DNA of 64,000 nt from Nocardia sp. NBC_00565 (GTDB lineage: Bacteria > Actinomycetota > Actinomycetes > Mycobacteriales > Mycobacteriaceae), in assembly GCF_036345915.1 (NCBI RefSeq), contig NZ_CP107785.1, forward strand, positions 2,852,001-2,916,000, written 5' to 3'. Shown piece after piece: positions 1 through 8,331 of the stretch (position 1 is its first letter; the number at the start of each line of letters is the position of its first letter). Below the pieces are notes generated by a model. The model saw only the letters and a list, made by a program, of their open reading frames with translations, was not told where the DNA came from and ran no database searches. A program made the position numbers and the translations under genes.

Positions 1-474
1 CGCACCGAGCTCGACCTCAATCTGCTCGCCGCTGTACGCCTCGACCGGATGATCGTGCCGTCGATGCTCGCCGCCGGCCGTGGAGCGATCGTGCATGTCG
101 CCTCCATTCAGGCACGTATGCCGCTGTGGAATGGCACCCTCGCCTACGCCGCCGCGAAGGCCGCCCTGCGCACCTACAGCGCCGGTCTTGCCAATCAGCT
201 GGCGCCGCACGGCATCCGTGTCAACACCGTGTCACCCGGTGGCATCCGCACGGCCGGTGCCGACGATCTCATCGAACGGCTTGCGGCTCAGTTCGACGGT
301 GACCGTCAGGCGGCACGTCAGTCGCTCATGGACGCGCTCGGCGGAGTCCCTCTCGGCCGGTTCGCTGAACCGCACGAAGTCGCCGAAGTGGTCGGTTTTC
401 TTGTCTCCGACGCTGCCGCCAGCGTTGCTGGAGCCGACTATCTCGTCGACGGCGGCACCATTCCCACCATTTGA
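1..474 (+). CDS. SDR-family oxidoreductase, 5' end outside window
   Basis: The reading frame is open from base 1, so the N-terminal Rossmann glycine motif lies outside the window. The visible 157 residues carry the SDR catalytic signature: Ser in VASIQAR and the YAAAK motif, followed by the usual [10 protein letters not shown] segment after the active site and a C-terminal VDGG ending typical of classical SDRs. It is probably a cytosolic NAD(P)-dependent alcohol/ketone oxidoreductase of FabG-like fold. The substrate cannot be read from the sequence. A SnoaL-like gene follows 52 bp downstream on the same strand and may be co-transcribed. Confidence 0.88.
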   Translation, partial: RTELDLNLLAAVRLDRMIVPSMLAAGRGAIVHVASIQARMPLWNGTLAYAAAKAALRTYSAGLANQLAPHGIRVNTVSPGGIRTAGADDLIERLAAQFDGDRQAARQSLMDALGGVPLGRFAEPHEVAEVVGFLVSDAAASVAGADYLVDGGTIPTI

Positions 475-526
475 CCACCTCATCCGGCGAGCTGATCCCT
501 TGCCGATTCTCGGAAGGACATTCGTG

Positions 527-898
527 ATGACGAATCGCATGCTGGCCGATTCCCCGGACGCTGTGCGCGCCTACATGAACCTCACCACCGATGGCGATCG
601 CACCGCCGCGATCGTCGGGTTTGCCGATACCGCGCACGTTACCGACGACGGGCGCGAATACCACGGCGCATCTGCAATCAGGACATGGCTCGACAAAGCA
701 TCGGGCAACTACACATACACGACCACACCCTTGGCCGCACGAACGGACGCCACAACCGACCACACCGTTGTGACCTGCCGACTGGAAGGAACATTTCCTG
801 GCGGCCTCGTCGACCTCGACTACCACTTCGATCTCGATGGCGCGCAACGGATCTCGCGTCTGGAGATCGTCGTTCACGAACCCCGATCCGGCACCTGA
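527..898 (+). CDS. SnoaL-like / NTF2-fold protein
   Basis: 123 residues beginning MTNRMLADSPDAV; an in-frame GTG lies directly before the ATG, and GGAAGGA about 8 bases upstream supports this start. The length, the early helix (VRAYMNLTTDGDRTAA), the central HVTDDGREYHG segment and the final strands (TVVTCRLEGTFPGG, RISRLEIVVHE) fit a SnoaL-like/NTF2 cone fold. Such proteins are small cyclases, isomerases or ligand-binding partners, so no reaction is assigned. It follows the SDR gene at short spacing, and SDR plus SnoaL-like pairs are common in actinomycete catabolic operons. Confidence 0.7.
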   Translation: MTNRMLADSPDAVRAYMNLTTDGDRTAAIVGFADTAHVTDDGREYHGASAIRTWLDKASGNYTYTTTPLAARTDATTDHTVVTCRLEGTFPGGLVDLDYHFDLDGAQRISRLEIVVHEPRSGT

Positions 899-1326
899 AG
901 TTTGCGACGACGAGCACATCACTGTTTCTGCTTCTGCGCGCACTTCCTCGCAACCATCGCTCACCCCATTCACCGGTGTTGCGACGACCATTGGAATCCG
1001 AGCCGACGAGGGCGAGCTGTATCTGTGCGCGGTCAAGGACGCCCCCCAGCGACAACACTCCCAACAGTCGGTATGCAGTCTCGATGGGGTAGCCGATGTA
1101 TCAGGCTGTCGAGTTCTGAGTCGTCTCGGCACGGCGTATCTGCCGTGTTGCCCTGAAAAGCTCGACAATAGTGCCACCGGCTTGGGGCCACCTCGGATGC
1201 GCAGTGTCTTTTTTCGACATGCTCGGCTCTCTCTTCGGCGTGTCGCTGGAGGTTTGCCATAGATGGCGCTTGGATTCAGCCTGGCTGGTCGACGAATGCC
1301 GCGAACAACCCGTGGAGGTCAAAGTC
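899..1326. other. 428-bp gap with no supported gene
   Basis: Several short overlapping frames exist here on both strands, but none shows a recognisable domain or a convincing ribosome-binding site. The last bases hold the GGAGG Shine-Dalgarno (1314-1318) of the lipase gene. The segment probably holds the lipase promoter. Confidence 0.5.
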
Positions 1327-2562
1327 GTGACTCGTCCGTTTCTTCCTTTCCTCGGCAGCAGGCGCAGCGGTTGGGCCCCCGTCCTCGGCGCATTCGGCGG
1401 TGCGGCACTCGCGCTGCTGCTGGCGACGACGGCAACCGCGCAACCGCTGTATCCGCAACCCGATCCGGACCCGTTCTACGCCGCCCCGGCGGATCTGGGA
1501 GCGCACCGATCCGGTGACGTGCTCGACGTGCGGGGAATGCCGCCGCTGCCGCTCTTCCCCGGCGCCGCCGTCACACTGGTCAAATTCCGGTCCACCGACT
1601 CGCACGGTGCGCCGATCGCGGCGACCACCACGATCCTTACCCCCGCCGGCCATCAGCCCGACGGGCCGTTACTGTCATATCAGCATTTCATCAATGCGCT
1701 CGGCACCGGCTGCGCGGTATCGCACACGCTGTACAACAGCGATCTGAATCTGACGGCGACGGCGCCGCTTTTGAACGCGGTGCTGGCGCAGGGTTGGAGT
1801 GTCGCGCTGCCGGATCATCTCGGACCGCAGATGGCCCTCGGCGCCGCGCGTTTGGGTGGCCACATCGTATTGGACGGCATCCGGGCGGTGAAGCGGCTGC
1901 CCGAGCTCGCCGTGCAGCACAGCCCAGCGGTGATGGCCGGCTACTCCGGTGGCGGCCTGGCCACCGCGTGGGCGGCAACTCTGCAGCCGTCGTACGCACC
2001 TGAGCTGCAGCTCGCGGGCGCGGCCATCGGCGGCATCCCGGCGAACCTGGTGGCAATGGCGCTGGCGCTGGGCCTCGACCCGCACCCGGCCTTCGGGCTG
2101 GCCATGGCAACGGCAATGGGCCTGGAGCGAGAGTACCCGGACCGGGTGCCGATCAGCTCGTACCTCAACCTGCGTGGCTTCGCGGTCCGTGACGCCATCG
2201 CTAACAGCTGCACCAACGGTATCCTCGCCATAGGCGCCAACAGCAGCGCTCGTGACTACCTCACCAGCACCTCGATTTTCGACAGTCCCGCGGCCCGGTC
2301 GGTGGTGGAGGAGAACAGTCTGGAACTCTACGCCGGGGTGCCGGATATACCGATGTTCGAATGGCATTCGCCGAGCGACCCGCTGATTCCGGTCGACGCC
2401 ATCAACAACACCGACCGCCGCTGGTGCGAGGCCGGGGTGCAATTGCAGACGATGCAGGTGTCCGCGCCCGAGCATTTGTCCGCGGCGGCAGAGGGTGCCC
2501 CCGCGGTACTGTGGTGGCTCGACGGCCGGGTTCGCGGAGAGCCTGCGCCCATCACCTGCTGA
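1327..2562 (+). CDS. Secreted LIP-family lipase
   Basis: 411 residues from a GTG start placed 8 bases after GGAGG. The N-terminus has a basic stretch, a hydrophobic segment (APVLGAFGGAALALLLA) and an AQP signal-peptidase-like site, so export is predicted. The body matches secretory lipases of the LIP family (Candida LIP-like, common in Nocardia and Mycobacterium): nucleophile elbow GYSGGG, then the WHSPSDPLIP segment carrying the acid and a late His in APEHLSAAAEG. It probably hydrolyses acylglycerols outside the cytoplasm. It stands alone, with a TetR fragment downstream. Confidence 0.85.
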   Translation: MTRPFLPFLGSRRSGWAPVLGAFGGAALALLLATTATAQPLYPQPDPDPFYAAPADLGAHRSGDVLDVRGMPPLPLFPGAAVTLVKFRSTDSHGAPIAATTTILTPAGHQPDGPLLSYQHFINALGTGCAVSHTLYNSDLNLTATAPLLNAVLAQGWSVALPDHLGPQMALGAARLGGHIVLDGIRAVKRLPELAVQHSPAVMAGYSGGGLATAWAATLQPSYAPELQLAGAAIGGIPANLVAMALALGLDPHPAFGLAMATAMGLEREYPDRVPISSYLNLRGFAVRDAIANSCTNGILAIGANSSARDYLTSTSIFDSPAARSVVEENSLELYAGVPDIPMFEWHSPSDPLIPVDAINNTDRRWCEAGVQLQTMQVSAPEHLSAAAEGAPAVLWWLDGRVRGEPAPITC

Positions 2563-2639
2563 TATCTGACGGGGATTGTCACTGGTATCGGCTTGGTGCG
2601 AGCGCGGCGTTGGTGGCGTGGTCGGCAGTCGGCCAGCGC

Positions 2640-2852
2640 AGCCGGATGGCTTCGATAGCCACGCAGAACGCGGTGGTTGCGCCCTTCGAAGAACATCGGG
2701 CAAAGCTCCTGCTGGCCGTGGAGGTGCTGCTACAGCGGTCCAAAGCCGCCGGGGCGGTGCGGCCCGAGGTAGAACTGGCCGACATGGGAGAATTCGCGCT
2801 GGGCATAGGTTTCGTACGCGGTGCGCTGCGCCATCTGGTCGAGGAAGATTGA
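2640..2852 (+). pseudogene. TetR-type regulator C-terminal fragment
   Basis: About 65 residues ending ALRHLVEED read like the C-terminal ligand-binding end of a TetR regulator (AVVAPFEEHRAKLL, AGAVRPEVELADMGEF, GIGFVRGALRHL). No helix-turn-helix half precedes it: the upstream sequence belongs to the lipase gene in another frame. It appears to be a remnant of a regulator lost by deletion. Assignment rests on pattern recognition only. Confidence 0.45.
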
Positions 2853-2966
2853 ACCGCGTAGTCAAATCTCTCGTAGCGTGGATTTCAAGCGAGGTTTTCG
2901 GTTGTTGGATTCTCGCGCAGCGGAATCCGCAGCGGGCGTGGGCGGAGTGGGCGACGGGAGCTCAAC

Positions 2967-3506
2967 TCAGCTGCGGCGTTTCTCGGCCACTTCGGTCATG
3001 CCGTGCATCAGTTTTTCCAGCAGGCCGATGAAGATTGTCTGCTCTGGTTTGCTCAGGGCGTTGGCCCAGGCGCGTTCGCGTTGGTTGTGCTCACGGAATG
3101 CATCGGTAATGGCGTTGCGGCCGCCATCGGTCAGGGTGATTTGAACTGCGCGGCGGTCGTGCTCGGCCTTCTCGCGAGTGACCAGGCCGTCGCGTTCCAG
3201 GGTGTTGACGAGCGCTGACACTGCCGCGCGGCTGTTGCCGGAGAGCTCGGCGATTCGCTTGCCTTCCAAAGGGCCGGCCAGCCACAGGACGAACAGGATC
3301 CGGAAGCCGGGCCAGCTCCAGCCCCGGGGCCGGTGCACCGAGGATTCCAGGTCGTAGACCAGGGCGCTGGTCACCCGGTGCAGGGTCAGGACCAGCCGCA
3401 TGGCCGTCGAATCCACCTGGGGGAGTTCACGATTCGCCTTGTCCACGGCGTAGTCGACAAAGCTCAGATAGTCGAGGATGCCCTCGGACTGCGGCGTCGT
3501 GGTCAT
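2967..3506 (-). CDS. MarR-family transcriptional regulator
   Basis: 179 residues starting MTTTPQSEG; a longer in-frame start exists but lacks family similarity. The winged-helix core is visible: GFRILFVLWLAGPLEGKRIAEL, then SRAAVSALVNTLERDGLV (recognition helix) and the wing HDRRAVQITLTDGGR. It is divergent from the aromatic-degradation genes starting at 3627, the usual arrangement for a local MarR repressor relieved by an aromatic acid. The shared 120-bp intergenic region contains a TTGATCAA palindrome, and a perfect 18-bp palindrome lies further along the operon at 6274-6291. Confidence 0.9.
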   Translation of the reverse strand: MTTTPQSEGILDYLSFVDYAVDKANRELPQVDSTAMRLVLTLHRVTSALVYDLESSVHRPRGWSWPGFRILFVLWLAGPLEGKRIAELSGNSRAAVSALVNTLERDGLVTREKAEHDRRAVQITLTDGGRNAITDAFREHNQRERAWANALSKPEQTIFIGLLEKLMHGMTEVAEKRRS

Positions 3507-3626
3507 GTGCACAGGGTAGTGACACCCGGCCCGTCGTGCGCGCACCGGCGGGGATCTTCCGTTGCTGTGTGGCGCGGGCTACACTCGTTCGAAATTGATC
3601 AAGGCTTTTACTAAATGGAGGTGCTC
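3507..3626. promoter_or_regulatory. Divergent promoter region between MarR gene and aromatic operon
   Basis: This 120-bp region separates the marR start from the MBL-fold gene. It contains the palindrome TTGATCAA at 3595-3602 in a locally AT-rich stretch, followed by GGAGG at 3617-3621 for the GTG start at 3627. It is a plausible MarR binding region; no binding data can be read from sequence. Confidence 0.4.
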
Positions 3627-4589
3627 GTGAGCACGAAGGCATTCGCCTCGTCGGCGGATCTCGGCGAGAAGGTGCAGACCCTCGAGGTGCTGGCCGACGG
3701 CGTTTACGCGCTGACGGCGGAGGGCGATCCCAATATCGGCGCGATAGAGGGCGAGGATTTCGTCGTCTGCTTCGAAGCACTCGCGACACCGGTAGCGGCG
3801 CGGCAGTGGCTGGCGAAACTGCGTGAGCACACCGACAAGCCGGTCAAATACCTGATCCTGTCGCACTACCACGCGGTGCGGACCCTCGGCGCCAGCGCCT
3901 ACGACGCGGAAGTTGTCATCGCGCATGACAACACCCGCAAGCTGATCGCCGAACGCGGACAACAGGACTGGGAGTCCGAATACGGGCGTATGCCACGGCT
4001 TTTCAAAGAACCCGAGACCATCCCCGGACTGGCCTGGCCGACCCAGACGTTCTCCGACTCGGTGACCATCCAACTGGGCGGCGACCGCGGCGAGCTGCAG
4101 TTGAAGTTCCTCGGGCGCGGACACACCGAAGGCGACGTCGTCGCCTGGCTGCCTCAGCACAAGATCCTGTTCGCCGGTGACCTGGTAGAGGCCGAGGCCG
4201 CGCTGTACACCGGGGACGCGTTCCACCGGGAGTGGGCGACCGGGACTCTCGACGCCGTCAAGGCGCTCGGCGCCGAGCAGCTCATCGGCGGTCGCGGCGC
4301 GACCGCGACAGGGCGCGAAGCCTGCGAGGCGGCGATCGAGCAGACTCGTCACTTCCTGCAGGTCATGCTGGGTGAGGTCGGCGCGGTCCACCAGCGTGGG
4401 GGAACTCTGAAGGAGGCGTTCGAGGCCACGCACGCGGCGCTGTCCGAGCGTTACGGCCACTGGCCGATCTTCGAGCACTGCCTGCCGTTCGACGTCTCGC
4501 GTGTGTGGGACGAGCTGTCCGGCATCGAGCGGCCGGTCATCTGGACCGCCAAGCGTGACCGTCACGTCTGGAACCAGCTGCAGGACTGA
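3627..4589 (+). CDS. Metallo-beta-lactamase-fold protein with degenerate metal site
   Basis: 320 residues from GTG at 3627, 5 bases after GGAGG; an ATG at 3615 is in frame but has no ribosome site. The fold is MBL-like: strand-rich start, LILSHYHAVRTLGAS where the family normally has HxHxDH, then GRGHTEGDVVAWLP and LFAGDLVEAEAA. The first metal motif is changed to HYHAVR, so the second His pair and the Asp are lost while the later GHTEGD and GDLV parts persist. It lies 10 bp before an FAD aromatic hydroxylase gene and probably serves the same pathway. Hydrolase activity is uncertain because of the altered site. Confidence 0.75.
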   Translation: MSTKAFASSADLGEKVQTLEVLADGVYALTAEGDPNIGAIEGEDFVVCFEALATPVAARQWLAKLREHTDKPVKYLILSHYHAVRTLGASAYDAEVVIAHDNTRKLIAERGQQDWESEYGRMPRLFKEPETIPGLAWPTQTFSDSVTIQLGGDRGELQLKFLGRGHTEGDVVAWLPQHKILFAGDLVEAEAALYTGDAFHREWATGTLDAVKALGAEQLIGGRGATATGREACEAAIEQTRHFLQVMLGEVGAVHQRGGTLKEAFEATHAALSERYGHWPIFEHCLPFDVSRVWDELSGIERPVIWTAKRDRHVWNQLQD

Positions 4590-4599
4590 GGAATTCGAC

Positions 4600-6214
4600 A
4601 TGACAACCGACAAGACGGTGGCCGTCATCGGCAACGGTCCGGTGGGCCAGACGACCGCCCTGCTGCTGGCTCGCCGGGGCATCCGGGTGATCGTCCTCGA
4701 CACCCGGCCGCAACGCGACATGATCGGCTCCAAGGCGATTTGCCAGCAGCGCGATGTGCTCGACGTATGGGAAACCGTCGGAGCCGGAAGGCAGATCGCC
4801 GAGGAGGGCGTCACCTGGACCACGGCGCGCACCTTTTACCGCGATCGCGAACTGTTCTCGTATGACGTGCCGGATTCGGGCCGCTCGGCATTGCCGGCCT
4901 TCGTCAATATCTCGCAGACCCGAACCGAGCAGATCCTCGACGAACGCATCGCCGCGTCCGAATTGGTCGACACCCGTTGGGGGCACACCGTCACCGGCAT
5001 CGAGCAGGACGACGCCGGCGTCCGCCTGCGCTGCGCCACGCCGGACGGGGAGATCACCGTGGCGGCGGCGTACGCCGTGACCTGCGCCGGTGCACGCGGC
5101 GACAGCGTACGGGCCGAGCTCGGCGTCGGCTTCGGCGGCGAATCGTTCGAGGACCGGTTCTTGATCTGCGATATCAAGGTAGATCGGCCCGGCTGGGCAC
5201 GGGAACGCCGCTTCTACTTCGATCCGGAATGGAATCCTGGGCGGCAGGTGCTCATCCACCCCTGCCCTGACTCGACGTTCCGCATCGACTGGCAGGTGCC
5301 CGGCGATTACGACCTCGAGGCGGAGCAGGCCAGCGGAGCGCTGGACGGCCGGATCCGCCGCATCATCGGCGACGCCCCGTACGAGATCGTGTGGAACTCG
5401 GTGTACCGCTTCCACTCCCGCGTCGTCGACCGCATGCGAGTGGGTCGGGTACTGCTGGCCGGCGACTGCGCGCATCTGGTGTCGCCGTTCGGTGCGCGCG
5501 GATTGAACTCCGGCGTCGCCGACGCCGAGAATGCGGCCTGGAAGCTGGCGTTCGTGCTCAACGGCTGGGCACCGAAGCAGTTGCTGGAGAGCTATCACGA
5601 CGAAAGGCACACTGCCGCACTGGAGAATATCGAGGTCACCACCGACACGATGAACTTCCTGGTGCCACGCAACGAGGAGCAGCGCCGGATCCGGCGCGAC
5701 ACCTTGGAGCGCGCTGCCGCGGATCCGGCCGCCAGCGCGGCGGTCGATTCCGGACGGCTGTCCGAGCCCTTCTGGTACGTCAGCTCGCCCGTTGACGACG
5801 CCGGATGTCGGTCGGCCCTTCCATGGCCGGCCACCACGCGGCACCGTGCCGCTGCCCGCACCCGGCGTCATCGTGCCCGATGCGCCCGTCTCGCTGCCGG
5901 ACGGCGGGCGTGGACGACTGCGAGAACTCGCCCGCGACGGATTCCTGCTCCTGGCCGCGCCGGGCGCGGACGTGCAGAGCCTGGCCCGGTGCGCGGCCGC
6001 CGCCACACCCGCACCGATCCGCGGGCTGGAGATCATGGCCGTCGACTCCGACGGAGCACTCGCCGCCGCACTGAAGTCCGAGCCCGGTGAAGTCTGGCTG
6101 GTGCGGCCCGACGCCTACATCGCGGCGGCATTGGTCGAACCGAGTGCCGACGAGCTGGCCACCGCGATCCGGCGTGCCGTCGGTGCGACGGCAGAGGTCA
6201 CCGTGGCAGCCTGA
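4600..6214 (+). pseudogene. FAD aromatic hydroxylase (MhpA-like), frameshifted near 5791
   Basis: Starts MTTDKTVAVIGNGPVG with the FAD dinucleotide motif; the second FAD motif RVLLAGDCAHLVSPFG is present, as in class A flavin monooxygenases of the PheA/MhpA group that hydroxylate phenolic acids. After YVSSP the frame runs into an arginine-rich shadow, while the next frame from 5792 continues with LTTPDVGRPFHGRPPRG and a thioredoxin-like C-terminal domain ending at 6214. One extra base (a G at about 5791) explains the break. The full product would be about 537 residues. It is either an inactivated gene or a sequence error; the first 397 residues contain both FAD motifs. Its position between the MBL gene and hmgA suggests hydroxylation of an aromatic acid feeding ring cleavage. 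Confidence 0.8.
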
Positions 6215-6273
6215 AAGGGCGTTGCCTCCATCGACGGTCGTCGTTTCTCGCGGGTGGCCGATCGGGACGAAAA

Positions 6274-6291
6274 CTAGTCAATGCATTGACT
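6274..6291. promoter_or_regulatory. Perfect 18-bp palindrome, likely MarR operator
   Basis: TAGTCAATGCATTGACTA is a perfect inverted repeat 19 bp before the homogentisate dioxygenase start, just ahead of its GAGGAG ribosome site. Size and AT-rich symmetry fit MarR-family operators, and a MarR gene lies at 2967-3506. A promoter here would let the ring-cleavage genes be expressed separately from the frameshifted hydroxylase. Confidence 0.65.
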
Positions 6292-6310
6292 ACAATCGAG
6301 GAGCTACGAC

Positions 6311-7504
6311 ATGGCGCACTACCGCCGGGTGGGGCAGATCCCACCCAAGCGACACACACAGTTACGCAGTGACAGCGGCGCACTGTTCTACGAGGAACTG
6401 ATGGGGGAGGAGGGCTTTTCCAGCGACTCCTCCTTGCTGTACCACCGGCACATTCCCTCGGCGATCCTGGAAGCGACCCCTTGGGAGCCGGGCGAGTTGT
6501 CGCTGACCCCGAACCGTCCGCTCATCCCGCGCCACCTGCGGCTGCCCGACCTGTTCCCGGGCGAAGAGTGGAAGTCGCTCGACGTGGTCATGGGTCGCCG
6601 GCTGGTACTCGGCAACGAGGACGTCCGCATCTCCTACGTCTGCGCCGGTGAGCCATCGCCGCTGTATCGCAACGCGATCGGCGACGAGTGCGTCTACGTC
6701 GAATCGGGTGCGGGCACGGTGGAGACGGTCTTCGGCACACTGCTCGTGCGGACCAGCGACTATGTCGTCCTGCCGCGGGCGACCACCCACCGCTGGCTGC
6801 CGGATCCCGGAGAACCGTTGCGGGCCTACGTGATCGAGGCCAACAGTCACATCGCGCCGCCCAAGCGCTACCTGTCGCGCTTCGGTCAGTTGCTCGAACA
6901 CTCCCCGTACTGTGAGCGCGATCTGCACGGTCCCGCCGAGCCGTTGCTGTCCGAGCAGACCGACGTCGAAGTACTGGTCAAACACCGGGCGCCGGGCGGG
7001 GTCACCGGTACCCGGTACCTGGTACCCCATCACCCGTTCGACGTCGTCGGCTGGGATGGCTGCCTTTACCCGTACACCTTCAATATCTCCGACTTCGAGC
7101 CGATCACCGGCCGCGTGCATCAGCCGCCGCCGGTGCACCAGGTGTTCGAGGGGAACAACTTCGTCGTCTGCAATTTCGTGCCGCGCAAGGTGGACTACCA
7201 CCCACTGGCGGTGCCGGTGCCGTATTACCACTCCAACGTCGACTCCGACGAAGTGATGTTCTATTGCGGCGGCGACTACGAGGCCCGCAGGGGGACCGGA
7301 ATCGCACAGGGATCGGTGTCACTGCATCCCGGCGGCCACGCGCACGGTCCGCAGCCCGGCGCGGTCGAGCGCAGCCTCGGCAAGGAGTTCTTCGACGAGC
7401 TCGCCGTCATGGTCGACACCTTCCGGCCGCTGCAGCTCGGCGAGGCCGGCCTGGCTTCTGACGACGGCGTCTACGCCCGCAGTTGGTCGGGGGTGACTCC
7501 ATGA
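6311..7504 (+). CDS. hmgA: Homogentisate 1,2-dioxygenase
   Basis: 397 residues; ATG preceded by GAGGAG. It opens the ring of homogentisate (or a close relative) to maleylacetoacetate using Fe(II) and O2. The family signature is clear: YYHSNVDSDEVMFY supplies the His and Glu iron ligands, and SLHPGGHAHGPQPG the second His with the substrate loop; VPHHPFDVVGWDGCLYPY and HQPPPVHQVFEG are typical of HmgA. The gene overlaps the next one by ATGA and is co-linear with fumarylacetoacetase. It is slightly shorter than the approximately 430-residue enzymes of proteobacteria and animals. Confidence 0.93.
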   Translation: MAHYRRVGQIPPKRHTQLRSDSGALFYEELMGEEGFSSDSSLLYHRHIPSAILEATPWEPGELSLTPNRPLIPRHLRLPDLFPGEEWKSLDVVMGRRLVLGNEDVRISYVCAGEPSPLYRNAIGDECVYVESGAGTVETVFGTLLVRTSDYVVLPRATTHRWLPDPGEPLRAYVIEANSHIAPPKRYLSRFGQLLEHSPYCERDLHGPAEPLLSEQTDVEVLVKHRAPGGVTGTRYLVPHHPFDVVGWDGCLYPYTFNISDFEPITGRVHQPPPVHQVFEGNNFVVCNFVPRKVDYHPLAVPVPYYHSNVDSDEVMFYCGGDYEARRGTGIAQGSVSLHPGGHAHGPQPGAVERSLGKEFFDELAVMVDTFRPLQLGEAGLASDDGVYARSWSGVTP

Positions 7505-8331
7505 CCAGTCTGCTCGACGGGCTGGTCGACGATGCCGGGCTGTTTCCGCCGACCGCACTGAGCATGCCTGACGCTGTCGCCCGTCATCGCGCCGACCGCC
7601 GTGCGGCCAGCTCGATACTGACTCATCGATTCCTGTGCCGTGCGAGCCGCATCGCCGAACTTCGCACCCAGCTCCAGCCGGGTGATCGCATCTGCGTCAG
7701 CCTCATCGCCGACAACCGACAGGCCGGATTGACGGAGACGCTCGCGCAGATCGAAAAGGATTCGGCGCTGGACCTCGCGGTGGTCGAATTCTCGCCCGTT
7801 GGAATGGATGTCGCGGTCGCGGACGTGATCGCCGCTCTGCCCCAGGGCATCCCGGCCTTCGTCGAGCCCGCGGCCTACGCCGACATCGCCGATCTGGTGC
7901 CGGAGCTCGCACGTCTCGGGGCCGGGCTGAAGCTGCGCTGTGGCGGGCTCCGGCCGGAACTGTTCCCGTCGGCGGCGGAACTAGCGGACGCACTCGCCAC
8001 TGCGGCCCGAGCCGGTATCCCGGTCAAGGCCACCGCGGGCCTGCATCACGCGGTGCGCTACACCGACACGCATACCGGGTTCACCCATCACGGATTCCTG
8101 AATCTGGTGCTCGCGTCAGCGGCCGCCGCCGGTGGCGCCGCCGTGGCTGCGATCGAGTCCACCCTGCTGACGGACGACGCACTACGACTGGTGCGAGTGG
8201 CTACCGTCCTTGACGGGGACGCGATCGCGTCGGCACGCGCTCTGCTGACCAGCTACGGCTCATGCAGCACGACCATCCCGGTAGCCGAGGCCCACGCCTT
8301 CGGACTGATCGACACGGAAGGGATTCGATAG
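7501..8331 (+). CDS. Conserved unknown gene between hmgA and fahA
   Basis: 276 residues beginning MTSLLDGLVDDAGLFPP; the ATG overlaps the hmgA stop (ATGA) and its own stop TAG shares a base with the GTG of fumarylacetoacetase, so translation is coupled on both sides. No catalytic motif is recognised. It is Ala-rich, with alternating hydrophobic strands and helices (AVVEFSPVGMDVAVADVI, KLRCGGLRPELFPS, VKATAGLHHAVR), suggesting an alpha/beta-barrel-like or Rossmann-like soluble protein. Position implies a role in homogentisate catabolism; the pathway's maleylacetoacetate isomerase is not otherwise seen, but nothing in the sequence proves it fills that role. Confidence 0.8.
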   Translation: MTSLLDGLVDDAGLFPPTALSMPDAVARHRADRRAASSILTHRFLCRASRIAELRTQLQPGDRICVSLIADNRQAGLTETLAQIEKDSALDLAVVEFSPVGMDVAVADVIAALPQGIPAFVEPAAYADIADLVPELARLGAGLKLRCGGLRPELFPSAAELADALATAARAGIPVKATAGLHHAVRYTDTHTGFTHHGFLNLVLASAAAAGGAAVAAIESTLLTDDALRLVRVATVLDGDAIASARALLTSYGSCSTTIPVAEAHAFGLIDTEGIR

